This document shows, in pieces, positions 17,406 through 24,713 of a stretch of 37,106 bases of DNA. This DNA comes from JBOICV01 sp050740255 (lineage in GTDB: Bacteria; Pseudomonadota; Gammaproteobacteria; Nevskiales; JBOICV01), in contig JBOICV010000009.1 in NCBI GenBank assembly GCA_050740255.1, positions 1 through 37,106 on the forward strand, written 5' to 3'. The number at the start of each line of letters is the position of its first letter. The first letter of the stretch is position 1. A program made the translations under genes and the position numbers. The notes beneath the pieces are model-generated. The model worked only from the letters and a program-made list of their open reading frames with translations. It ran no database searches and had not been told where the DNA came from.

Positions 17406-17444
17406 GCTGATTATCCTCGTCTTGCCGCGTTAAGCTAGCGGCGT

Positions 17445-18374
17445 ATGAACTACGCGCTCCAGGCCGGCCAAACGCTCAGCGAAAACCTGCGCCGTATCGC
17501 CGGCGAACAAATCACGCTCGCGCACGCCGCGCTCAGAGCCTATCCCCAGGACCCCGAGGGTGTGCACGAGGCACGCAAATGCCTGAAGCGTTTGCGCGCA
17601 CTGCTGCGCCTGGCGCGCGAGCCGCTGGGTGAGAGTTACGCGCAGAAGAACGTCGCCTTGCGCGATCTCGCGCATGGCCTTGCCGGCTTGCGCGATCTTG
17701 AATCCTTGCTCGAGTTGCTGCCTGTTTTGCGCAAAAGTGCGCCCAAGGTACTGACCCGTGCGGGTCTGGCGCGCCTGCGCGAAGCTTTGCATTCCAGCGT
17801 ATTGCCGCCAGAAAAAATGCAGGAGCAGGTCGAACAGACGAGCACGGCGCTGCAGGCGGCGGCGGAGCGTATCGCCGCTTGGCCGACACTGCCGGACGAT
17901 GCGGAGACGCTGGTCGCTGGCGCAGCGCGTACGTACCGTAGTGCACGTCGGCGCATGCGTGACGCTTTTACCGAACCTTCACCCGACTCATTCCACGAGT
18001 GGCGCAAGCAGGTTAAGCATCACGGTTACCAATTGCGCGTTTTGCAGCCGCTGTGGCCGAAGTTTATTGGCGCGCAGGAGAAACTCATGGATGAGCTGGC
18101 CGAGGCCCTGGGCGAAGAACACGACGCGGGACTGCTGCACCAGAAGCTGACGGGCGAGCTCGGAGAGACGTTGCGGCCGGGGTCGCGGCTGTGCTGGCAA
18201 ACCATTTGCGCGCAATTCCAGGATGTGCGGCGGGAGCGGGCGCGGCTGCTGGGCGCGCGTGCGTTCGCGGAGGGCCGCGGCGCTTTTGCGCGGCGCCTGA
18301 CGGCGAGCTACGAGTCCTGGCGCGCTCACGACAAACCCCTCCCCCAATGGCCCGCTACCGCATCCTCGCACTAG
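17445..18374 (+). CDS. CHAD-domain protein
   Basis: A 309-residue, largely helical protein of the CHAD family. Two related halves are visible, each opening with a conserved His-Glu/Lys pattern: GVHEARKCLKRLRALLRL (about 39-56) and SFHEWRKQVKHHGYQLRVL (about 182-200). The many conserved Arg and Lys residues fit the known polyphosphate-binding surface of CHAD domains. No CYTH phosphatase domain is fused. The gene overlaps the start of the downstream patatin gene by 28 bases, which suggests coupled translation. Polyphosphate binding is family knowledge; the biological role is unknown. Confidence 0.88.
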   Translation: MNYALQAGQTLSENLRRIAGEQITLAHAALRAYPQDPEGVHEARKCLKRLRALLRLAREPLGESYAQKNVALRDLAHGLAGLRDLESLLELLPVLRKSAPKVLTRAGLARLREALHSSVLPPEKMQEQVEQTSTALQAAAERIAAWPTLPDDAETLVAGAARTYRSARRRMRDAFTEPSPDSFHEWRKQVKHHGYQLRVLQPLWPKFIGAQEKLMDELAEALGEEHDAGLLHQKLTGELGETLRPGSRLCWQTICAQFQDVRRERARLLGARAFAEGRGAFARRLTASYESWRAHDKPLPQWPATASSH

Positions 18375-19321
18375 ACGGCGGCGGCGTCCGCGGCGTCATC
18401 ACCGCCGTGTGGCTGCGCCGGCTTGAACAAGAACTGGGCGCGCCCATCCGCAAACATTTCGATCTCATCGCCGGCACCTCCACCGGTTCGATTCTCGCTT
18501 GCGCGCTGGCTGTGGGCCGGCCGCCGGCCGCGCTGATCCGGCTGTATCAGGAAAAAGCCAGGCTGATCTTCCCGCGCTCGCCCAAACCCAAGGGCGGGCC
18601 GCCGCGCAATCCGCCGAAGGGCACGCAGCGCTGGCTGCTGGTGCCGGGCTATGACGGTCGTGGGCTCACCAGCGTGCTGCGCGCCCAGTTCAAGGACGGA
18701 CAGGGCGGGGACCTGCTGTTCGGCCAGCTTCACCCCTCCGTCAAGTTGATGGTGCTGAGCTACGACACGATTTCCCGCCGACCGATCATCTTCAATAACC
18801 ACAACGCCGCGCATGCGGGCCTGCCGGTTTATGAGATCGTCAAAAGCTCCTGTTCGGCGCCAATTTATTTTCCGGCGCATGTCACCACGATCGAGGGCCA
18901 GGAACACGCGCTGATTGACGGTGGCGTCGTCGCCAGCAATCCGGCGCTGTGCGGTATCACGGAGGCTTTATCCACCCAGCCGAAAGCCAGCCTGCTGGTC
19001 GCCTCCTTCGGTTCCGGCCAGGCTTCCATGCCGATTGCGGCCAAGGATGCACAGGGCTGGGGCGCTATTGGTTGGTTGCAGAAAATCGTGGATGTGCTGA
19101 TGGACGGCCCGATGGACTTGATGGACATGATGGCGCCGCAGTTGGTCGGGCCGAGCAATTACTATCGTTTTCAATGCGCGCTGAGTCCCGAACTCGAAAG
19201 CATCGACAACGCCACTCCCGACAATCTTGAGCGTCTGATTAAAGAAGCGACTGCGTATATTCAGCAGCTAAAAGTGGATCAACAGATCAAGCGCCTGGCC
19301 GCCGCGCTGAAAACAGCTTAG
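18347..19321 (+). CDS. Patatin-like phospholipase
   Basis: A 324-residue patatin-family lipid acyl hydrolase from ATG 18347; the frame is open upstream, but only from here does family sequence begin. The oxyanion motif DGGGVRG is at 10-16, the nucleophile Ser45 in GTSTGS, and the catalytic Asp191 in the DGG motif (LIDGGVVASNPA). No signal peptide, so cytoplasmic. It hydrolyses phospholipids or neutral lipid acyl esters. The N-terminal sequence is like that of the compact CapV-type patatins, but no CD-NTase or other defence gene is adjacent, so a CBASS role is not supported. It overlaps the CHAD gene by 28 bases. Confidence 0.9.
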   Translation: MARYRILALDGGGVRGVITAVWLRRLEQELGAPIRKHFDLIAGTSTGSILACALAVGRPPAALIRLYQEKARLIFPRSPKPKGGPPRNPPKGTQRWLLVPGYDGRGLTSVLRAQFKDGQGGDLLFGQLHPSVKLMVLSYDTISRRPIIFNNHNAAHAGLPVYEIVKSSCSAPIYFPAHVTTIEGQEHALIDGGVVASNPALCGITEALSTQPKASLLVASFGSGQASMPIAAKDAQGWGAIGWLQKIVDVLMDGPMDLMDMMAPQLVGPSNYYRFQCALSPELESIDNATPDNLERLIKEATAYIQQLKVDQQIKRLAAALKTA

Positions 19322-19348
19322 GTCTGGGGCCGCCAGCAAGCCACAGTT

Positions 19349-19440
19349 CGTCCGCCATGCCGGCGGAAGCATGTCCTGAGTTTGTCGAAGGGCCGGCATC
19401 CAGCGTATTGAAAATAAACGGGATTCCGGCCGCGGCCAAG
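19349..19440. repeat. Family A-like repeat with inserted fragment
   Basis: A degenerate version of the family A palindrome (CGCCATGCCGGCGGAAG ... GGCCGGCATCCAG ... GGGATTCCGGC). Its left arm is interrupted at about 19370-19391 by ATGTCCTGAGTTTGTCGAAGG. That insert resembles the TGTCGAAGGG end of the longer inserts at 27079-27130 and 30509-30561. Confidence 0.6.
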
Positions 19441-19457
19441 TGAGGCATTCAATCTGC

Positions 19458-19484
19458 TTGACTAATGAACATTGTTCATATAAC
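19458..19484 (+). promoter_or_regulatory. Probable sigma70 promoter of pspA
   Basis: A -35-like TTGACT (19458-19463) and a -10-like TATAAC (19479-19484) are separated by 15 bases; TAACTT at 19481 gives a 17-base spacer with a poorer hexamer. The spacer is filled by operator palindrome 1 and the expected transcription start lies inside operator palindrome 2. No GG-N10-GC sigma54 motif is seen, unlike enterobacterial pspA promoters. Confidence 0.5.
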
Positions 19485-19508
19485 TTATTAATGAACGACG
19501 TTCATTAA
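19465..19508. promoter_or_regulatory. Tandem TetR-type operators upstream of pspA
   Basis: Two perfect palindromes share the core TGAAC-N3-GTTCA. The first, 19465-19479, is 15 bp (ATGAACA T TGTTCAT). The second, 19488-19508, is 21 bp (TTAATGAACG, central A, CGTTCATTAA). Their centres are 26 bp apart. This form and size are typical of TetR/AcrR family operators, and a TetR gene lies 1.1 kb downstream. The match is seen directly; the link to that regulator is inference. Confidence 0.7.
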
Positions 19509-19532
19509 GCGTCGTATACGAGGAACAAACCG

Positions 19533-20264
19533 ATGGCTTCACTTTTCTCAAGACTGCGCAGCGTGGTCGTCGCCCAGGCCCACGATGCGGTGGACCAGCT
19601 GGAAAATCCGCAAATCATGGCCAATCAGTTACTGCGCGATCTGGGCGGCGATGTGCAGGCGACCCGCCGCTCACTGGTCGCGGCGCTCGCGGCCGAGCGT
19701 CACCTGTTGAAGCAGCGCGACGCCATGTCCCGCGAGGCCGGCGAATGGGAACAAAAGGCCGAGCGCCTGCTGGAGAGCGGTGATGACAAACTCGCACGCA
19801 GCGCGCTGGAACGTGCCGTTTCGCTCAAGTCAGCAGCCGCGGCGCAGGAAGCGCCCATAGCGACCGCACAACGCAGCGTGCAGCGCCTGCGCGAGCAGAT
19901 GCAACGCTTGAAGAGCGAGTGGGATAACACGCGTAACCGGGTCGCGGTGATCAGCGCCAACCAGGCTGCCGCCGAAGCGCTCGGTACAGCGAATCAGGCT
20001 TCCGACGGCTATAGCCGCGCGATGGACCGCGTGCACCAGCTCGACGAGCTTTCGCGCAAGGCGTCCCGGCTTGAATGTGAGGCTGACGCCGCCGCCGAGC
20101 TGCTCAACGAGCAGGAGAGCCTGGAGCAGGCGGTAGAGGCGCACGACCAGGCTGCTGCGGTCGAAGCGGCGATGGCGGAGCTGCGCAATCGGATTGCCGC
20201 CCGGCAGACCACCGCCCAACAGAGCAACCCCGAACCAAGCAACACAGTCCAGTCCGACAACTAA
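19533..20264 (+). CDS. pspA: PspA/IM30-family membrane-stress protein
   Basis: A 243-residue coiled-coil protein of the PspA/IM30/Vipp1 (ESCRT-III-like) family. The N-terminal helix (MASLFSRLRSVVVAQAHDAVDQLENP) and the following long heptad-rich helices match PspA: MANQLLRDLGGDVQATRRSL, then LERAVSLKSAAAAQEAPIA and QMQRLKSEWDNTRNRV. It binds stressed inner membrane and helps maintain proton motive force. It has a GAGG ribosome binding site. The next gene follows after 27 bases. pspB, pspC and pspF are not nearby; instead, the upstream region carries TetR-type operators. Confidence 0.9.
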   Translation: MASLFSRLRSVVVAQAHDAVDQLENPQIMANQLLRDLGGDVQATRRSLVAALAAERHLLKQRDAMSREAGEWEQKAERLLESGDDKLARSALERAVSLKSAAAAQEAPIATAQRSVQRLREQMQRLKSEWDNTRNRVAVISANQAAAEALGTANQASDGYSRAMDRVHQLDELSRKASRLECEADAAAELLNEQESLEQAVEAHDQAAAVEAAMAELRNRIAARQTTAQQSNPEPSNTVQSDN

Positions 20265-20291
20265 ATCACCCCAAGCACAGGAGATATCGTC

Positions 20292-20573
20292 ATGGAATCC
20301 AATGAAAGCATTCGCCTCGACAGCCCCTCGTGGCTGTTCTTCGTCAAGGCCTCATTCATCTGCGCCCTGGTCGGCATGGTTTTCGGCCTGATCGTGATGC
20401 CGGTGGAAATCTGGATGCGGGGCTATATGGTGCTCGGCACGCTATTTCTGGTCGGTTCCACCTTCACGCTGTCCAAAACGCTGCGCGACCAGTTCGAAGC
20501 CTCCAAGCTCATCAACAAGCTGGCCGAGGCCCGGACCGAGAAGCTGCTGAAGGAATACGGGCAGGAAACGTGA
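20292..20573 (+). CDS. YiaAB-type two-helix membrane protein
   Basis: A 93-residue protein with two hydrophobic segments (about 14-37 and 43-60), a charged connector, and a Lys/Glu-rich cytoplasmic tail (TLRDQFEASKLINKLAEAR). This matches the YiaA/YiaB two-helix domain in which the second helix is followed by a K-x-x-R-D motif (KTLRDQ). The ribosome binding site AGGAG is well placed. It lies 27 bases after pspA and is probably co-transcribed with it, so it may be the membrane partner of PspA in place of PspB/PspC. That role is inference. Confidence 0.72.
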   Translation: MESNESIRLDSPSWLFFVKASFICALVGMVFGLIVMPVEIWMRGYMVLGTLFLVGSTFTLSKTLRDQFEASKLINKLAEARTEKLLKEYGQET

Positions 20574-20584
20574 GCGACGCAGAG

Positions 20585-21217
20585 TCAGCCGGCGCGCCTG
20601 CGGGGGGCGGGATGACCGCTTTCCCGCAGGCCGTCCAGAAAGGTCTCCACCACCAGCTTGCTAAGCGGCCGGTAATCGCTCAGGCCGCTCCACTTGAGCT
20701 TGTCCGTGACGGCCAGGCTGCACACGCCATGCACGCTGCTCCACAGCGCCGCCGCCGTGCTGCGCAGGCGATCTGGTCTGGCAGCCGGCATCAGCGGCCG
20801 CAGGTTTTCCTCCACCAGCTCGAACAGCCGCTTAAGCCGCAGATCCACAGACGGTCGCGGCTTCATTTTCGGCGGCAACTGATGTTCGAACATCAGGCGC
20901 CAGCGATGCGGATGCCGCTGTGCGAATTCGATATAGCCCGCGCCCATCGCGCGCAGTCGCGCGCGCGGTTCCTTGAGCGGCTCGGACGCGGCCTGAAGAA
21001 AAGCGTAAATGGCGTCCGCGGTACGCTCGTTGATCGAGGCGAGCAAATCGTCCTGGCTGCTAAACAGCAGATACAGATTGCCGACCGTGTAGCCAATCGC
21101 CTTGGCGACCTTGCGCATCGAAAAACCGGCGATGCCTTCCCGCACCACCAGCAGCTCGGCCGCCGTCAGCGCCATTTCGCGCTGCTGCTCCTGGCTGTGT
21201 TCGTTGCGGCGGCCCAT
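20585..21217 (-). CDS. TetR/AcrR-family repressor with WHG-type C-domain
   Basis: A 210-residue regulator. Residues of about 12-62 form the TetR HTH (AAELLVVREGIAGFSMRKVA, IGYTVGNLYLLFSSQDDLLAS). The C-terminal ligand domain contains ALWSSVHGVCSLAV, fitting the TetR_C_33 (WHG) type. It ends 11 bases from the convergent yiaAB-like gene and is divergent from the fatty acid hydroxylase gene, with only 20 bases between the starts. A degenerate copy of the pspA operator lies 47-63 bases upstream of its start codon, consistent with autoregulation. The ligand could be a lipid or hydrophobic compound, but this is unproven. Confidence 0.88.
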   Translation of the reverse strand: MGRRNEHSQEQQREMALTAAELLVVREGIAGFSMRKVAKAIGYTVGNLYLLFSSQDDLLASINERTADAIYAFLQAASEPLKEPRARLRAMGAGYIEFAQRHPHRWRLMFEHQLPPKMKPRPSVDLRLKRLFELVEENLRPLMPAARPDRLRSTAAALWSSVHGVCSLAVTDKLKWSGLSDYRPLSKLVVETFLDGLRESGHPAPRRRAG

Positions 21218-21237
21218 CTTAGTTAGGAGAAAGAGTC

Positions 21238-22062
21238 ATGCATGAACAGCATTTTACTCAATTATTGAACATCGTCCATTTGCACCTGCCGGAATTGATG
21301 GCCGCCATCAGCGAATACCGCATGCTGCTCACGCTATTCGTGCTCTTTGCCATCTGCTTCGCTGTCGAGCGGATTAGGCCCGGCTGGAAACTGCCACGGG
21401 TCGGCACCTGGCCAACCCGGGTACTGCTCATCAACGCCGTCCAGCTCGGGGTCGTGGCTCTGGCCGGCGTCACATGGGAACGCTGGCTGGGAAGCCGATC
21501 TCTGTTTCATGTCGGGGCATTCGTCGGGCCCATCGCCGGCGGCCTGTTCGCATATTTCATTGCCACTTTTGTGTTCTATTGGTGGCATCGGTGGCGCCAT
21601 GAAAACGATTTGCTGTGGCGGATATTCCATCAGATTCACCATAGCCCCCAGCGCCTGGAAGTCATTACTTCCTTTTACAAGCATCCCGGCGAAATGTTAG
21701 TAAATTCCGTCATCGGGAGTTTGTTGGTCTATACCGTGCTCGGCCTGTCTTCGGAAGCCGGCGCGTTCTACACTTTTTGCACGGCGGTGGGCGAGTTTTT
21801 CTATCACACCAATGTGCGGACCCCGCACTGGGTGGGGTATTTCTTTCAGCGTCCCGAAATGCACCGGATTCACCACGAGTACCGGCGTCACCGTAACAAC
21901 TACGGCGACATAAGCTGGTGGGACATGCTGTTCGGAACCTACGAGAACCCGCGAACCTGGGATGATCGCTGCGGGTTCGACGATGCACTTGAGCAGAGAC
22001 TGTTCGACATGCTGATGTACCGTGATGTTCACGTCGGAACGAAACCTCGTCCGTTAGACTGA
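21238..22062 (+). CDS. Fatty acid hydroxylase / sterol desaturase family protein
   Basis: A 274-residue membrane di-iron oxygenase. The three His clusters are HRWRH (117-121), HQIHH (131-135) and HRIHH (209-213), with additional His190. Hydrophobic segments at about 28-46, 65-80, 97-116 and 155-185 give the family's four-helix layout. Members hydroxylate or desaturate fatty acids, sterols, carotenoids or related lipids using O2. It has an AGGAG site 8 bases upstream of ATG 21238. It shares its upstream region with the TetR gene, so it is a likely target of that regulator. The lipid substrate is not predictable. Confidence 0.88.
   Translation: MHEQHFTQLLNIVHLHLPELMAAISEYRMLLTLFVLFAICFAVERIRPGWKLPRVGTWPTRVLLINAVQLGVVALAGVTWERWLGSRSLFHVGAFVGPIAGGLFAYFIATFVFYWWHRWRHENDLLWRIFHQIHHSPQRLEVITSFYKHPGEMLVNSVIGSLLVYTVLGLSSEAGAFYTFCTAVGEFFYHTNVRTPHWVGYFFQRPEMHRIHHEYRRHRNNYGDISWWDMLFGTYENPRTWDDRCGFDDALEQRLFDMLMYRDVHVGTKPRPLD
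21264..21280. promoter_or_regulatory. Degenerate third TetR-type operator
   Basis: TGAAC-ATC-GTCCA differs by one base from the TGAAC-N3-GTTCA core of the two operators upstream of pspA; 13 of 17 positions match the second site. It lies in the early coding region of the hydroxylase gene and 47-63 bases upstream of the tetR start. There it would cover a weak minus-strand promoter with a TAAAAT -10-like hexamer. Confidence 0.4.
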
Positions 22063-22096
22063 TATCCAAGCACGCTTTCGCAACCGGATCGCATCT

Positions 22097-23980
22097 ATGA
22101 GCGCCAATAATCAGTTCGGCCTGCTGGCGGAGCGCCGCTTCGGCCCGTTCTTCCTGACCCAGGCCTTCGGTGCGTTCAACGACAACGTGTTCAAGAACGC
22201 GCTGGTCATCATGATCGCCTTCGGAGCGGTGCAGATGACGGACACGCAGGTCAATTTGTACGTGAATCTTGCCGCGGGGCTGTTCATCCTGCCGTTCTTC
22301 CTGTTCTCCGCCACGGCCGGCCAGATCGCGGAAAAATATGAAAAATCGCGGCTGATCCGTTACATCAAGCTGCTCGAGATCGGCATCATGCTGCTGGCAG
22401 CCTTGGGGTTCTGGCTGAGCAATCCGACCTTTTTGCTGGCGGTGCTGTTTCTGCTGGGTACGCAGGCCACCCTGTTCGGGCCGGTCAAGTACGGCATCCT
22501 GCCGCAGCATTTGCGAGACCACGAACTCGTCGGTGGCAATGGGCTGGTGGAGATGGGGACCTTTCTCGCCATTCTGCTCGGCACCATGCTCGGCGGCTGG
22601 CTGATTGCGCTGGATGGCGGCAAACACTGGGTATCCGGCGCCGTAGTCCTGATCGCTGCTCTCGGCTATGCGGCCAGTCGCTTCATTCCGCTGGCGCCGG
22701 CCGCGGCGCCGGAACTGAAGATCAACTGGAACCCGGTCACCGAGACCTGGCGCAACTTCCAGTTCATGAAAACCAATCACACGGTATTCCTGTCCGTGCT
22801 CGGCATCTCCTGGTTCTGGTTTTATGGCGCGACTTTTCTGGCACAACTGCCGACTTACACCAAGAACTACCTCGGCGGCGATGAGAGCGTGGTCACGCTG
22901 ATGCTGACCATCTTCTCGCTCGGTGTCGGCGTCGGCTCGCTGCTATGCGAACGCATGTCGGGCCGCAAGGTGGAGATTGGCCTGGTACCGTTCGGTTCTC
23001 TTGGACTCACCTTATTCGGCCTGGACCTGTACTTCGCCAAGCCGGACGTGGCGCTGGTCACGGGCTTGGGCTGGATGGAATTTCTGCAGCAGCCTGGAAG
23101 CAGCCGTATCGTCGCGGATTTGCTGCTTACTGGCCTGTTCGGCGGGTTCTACATCGTGCCGTTGTATGCGCTGATTCAGAGCCGCTCTGCGCCTTCGCAC
23201 CGTTCCCGCATCATCGCCGGCAACAACATCCTGAACGCCTTGTTCATGGTGGCCTCCGCTGGCATTTCAATTCTGTTGCTCAAGGCGGGCCTGAGCATCC
23301 CGGAACTGCTGGTAACCGTAGCGCTGATGAATGCGGCAGTGGCGGTGTTTATCTACTCGCTGGTACCCGAGTTCCTGATGCGTTTCGTAGTGTGGATTCT
23401 GGTCAACACGCTTTACCGCATCCGGGTGCAGGGTTTGGACAAGATTCCGGAAGAGGGTCCCTGCGTCGTCGTCTGCAATCACGTCAGCTTCGTGGACGCG
23501 CTGATTCTCGGCGGCACGATCCGCCGGCCGGTGCGCTTCGTGATGTATTACAAAATCTTCCGGATTCCGGTGCTGAGCTGGATTTTCCGCACCGCCCGCG
23601 CGATTCCGATAGCGGGCGCCAAAGAGGACGAAACGCTGATGAATAAGGCCTTCGATGAGATCGAAAAGGCGCTTAGGGCAGGCGAGGTGGTCGGCATTTT
23701 CCCGGAAGGCGGACTTACCCCGGATGGCAAGATTCAGACTTTCCGGCCGGGCATCGAGCGCGTCATCGAGCGTACGCCGGTGCCGGTGGTGCCCATCGCA
23801 TTGCGCAATCTCTGGCGCAGCATGTGGTCGCGTCGCTGGGGCCGGCTGGAGCGTTCGCGCTTGCCGCGCCGCTTCCGCGCGCGGATTGAACTACTGATTG
23901 ATGCACCGATGTCGCCGGAGCATGCGAGCGCCGAGGTATTGGAACAGAAAGTACGCGAGCTGCGCTCGAGCTTCGCTTGA
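22097..23980 (+). CDS. LplT-like MFS transporter fused to a PlsC-type acyltransferase
   Basis: A 627-residue fusion. Residues of about 10-430 form an MFS transporter of the lysophospholipid flippase (LplT) type (FLTQAFGAFNDNVFKNAL at 19-36). Residues of about 440-627 form a PlsC acyltransferase with the catalytic motif NHVSFVD (His462, Asp467), acceptor motif FPEGG (535-539) and a PIALRNLW region. E. coli Aas additionally carries an acyl-ACP synthetase (AMP-binding) domain, which is absent here. The protein probably flips lyso-phospholipid across the inner membrane and re-acylates it. The ribosome binding site is weak. It is 34 bases after the hydroxylase gene. Confidence 0.9.
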   Translation: MSANNQFGLLAERRFGPFFLTQAFGAFNDNVFKNALVIMIAFGAVQMTDTQVNLYVNLAAGLFILPFFLFSATAGQIAEKYEKSRLIRYIKLLEIGIMLLAALGFWLSNPTFLLAVLFLLGTQATLFGPVKYGILPQHLRDHELVGGNGLVEMGTFLAILLGTMLGGWLIALDGGKHWVSGAVVLIAALGYAASRFIPLAPAAAPELKINWNPVTETWRNFQFMKTNHTVFLSVLGISWFWFYGATFLAQLPTYTKNYLGGDESVVTLMLTIFSLGVGVGSLLCERMSGRKVEIGLVPFGSLGLTLFGLDLYFAKPDVALVTGLGWMEFLQQPGSSRIVADLLLTGLFGGFYIVPLYALIQSRSAPSHRSRIIAGNNILNALFMVASAGISILLLKAGLSIPELLVTVALMNAAVAVFIYSLVPEFLMRFVVWILVNTLYRIRVQGLDKIPEEGPCVVVCNHVSFVDALILGGTIRRPVRFVMYYKIFRIPVLSWIFRTARAIPIAGAKEDETLMNKAFDEIEKALRAGEVVGIFPEGGLTPDGKIQTFRPGIERVIERTPVPVVPIALRNLWRSMWSRRWGRLERSRLPRRFRARIELLIDAPMSPEHASAEVLEQKVRELRSSFA

Positions 23981-23990
23981 AGCTCCGTCG

Positions 23991-24713
23991 ATGAGACGAT
24001 TTCTGCTGGCGGTGCTCCTATCCCTGCAAGTGGAGAGCGCATTGGCGTCGGAGTGCGTGGTTCTGCTGCATGGGCTTGGGCGGTCATCGCTCTCGATGTT
24101 GCCCCTGCAGCTTGCCTTGGAAAGCAGCGGCTACGACGTCTCCAATCGCAGCTATCCCTCCACTGAGCGCGGCATCGAGTCGCTCTCGACCGTAGTGGGT
24201 GAGGCTATCGCCGACTGTAGATATCTGGACGCCGAACAAATCCATTTCGTGACGCACTCGATGGGCGGTATCCTGGTGCGCGTTTACTTCCAGACTCATC
24301 AAGTCCCGGAAGCGAAAAGGATGGTGATGCTGGCGCCGCCCAACCACGGCAGCGAGATTGTCGACGCTTATAAAGACCAATGGTGGTTTCGCCGCGCGAC
24401 CGGCCCCGCGGGACAGCAGCTCGGAACCGACGCGGAAAGCCTGCCCCGCAGATTGGCGCCGATACCGCTGGAGATCGGTGTAATCGCCGGCACCGGCAGT
24501 AGCGATCCCTGGTTCTCGGGTCAGTTCTCCGGCGAGTACGACGGCAAAGTGTCGGTCGAGAGCGCGGCGCTTCCGGAAATGAAAGACTTGTTGCTGGTGG
24601 AAAGCGGCCACACCTTCATGATGAACTCGAAACGGGTCATCGAACAGGTTAAGACCTTCCTGCGCAACGGGGCTTTCAGCAAGCCACCCACGGATCAAAA
24701 GAAACCCAATTGA
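23991..24713 (+). CDS. Exported alpha/beta hydrolase, lipase-like
   Basis: A 240-residue exported hydrolase starting at ATG 23991, ten bases after the acyltransferase fusion. The frame is open further upstream inside that gene, but a signal peptide (MRRFLLAVLLSLQVESALAS) begins only at this ATG. Core motifs: VVLLHGLGRS near residue 24, nucleophile Ser90 in THSMGG, MLAPPNHGSE after the following strand, and His207 in ESGHTFMM. This pattern is of the small triacylglycerol-lipase/PGAP1-like group. Placement right after the lysophospholipid transporter fusion suggests a linked role in periplasmic lipid turnover. It overlaps the convergent radical SAM gene by 19 bases. Confidence 0.83.
   Translation: MRRFLLAVLLSLQVESALASECVVLLHGLGRSSLSMLPLQLALESSGYDVSNRSYPSTERGIESLSTVVGEAIADCRYLDAEQIHFVTHSMGGILVRVYFQTHQVPEAKRMVMLAPPNHGSEIVDAYKDQWWFRRATGPAGQQLGTDAESLPRRLAPIPLEIGVIAGTGSSDPWFSGQFSGEYDGKVSVESAALPEMKDLLLVESGHTFMMNSKRVIEQVKTFLRNGAFSKPPTDQKKPN

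Noticed and set aside
18347..19321. CBASS defence system centred on the patatin
   Set aside because: The patatin resembles CapV-type phospholipases, but no nucleotidyltransferase or accessory gene is adjacent; the neighbours are CHAD and pspA.
21710..22846. Minus-strand open frame (378 codons) across hydroxylase and LplT genes
   Set aside because: It spans two genes that are supported by motifs on the plus strand; its sequence is low-complexity and charged.
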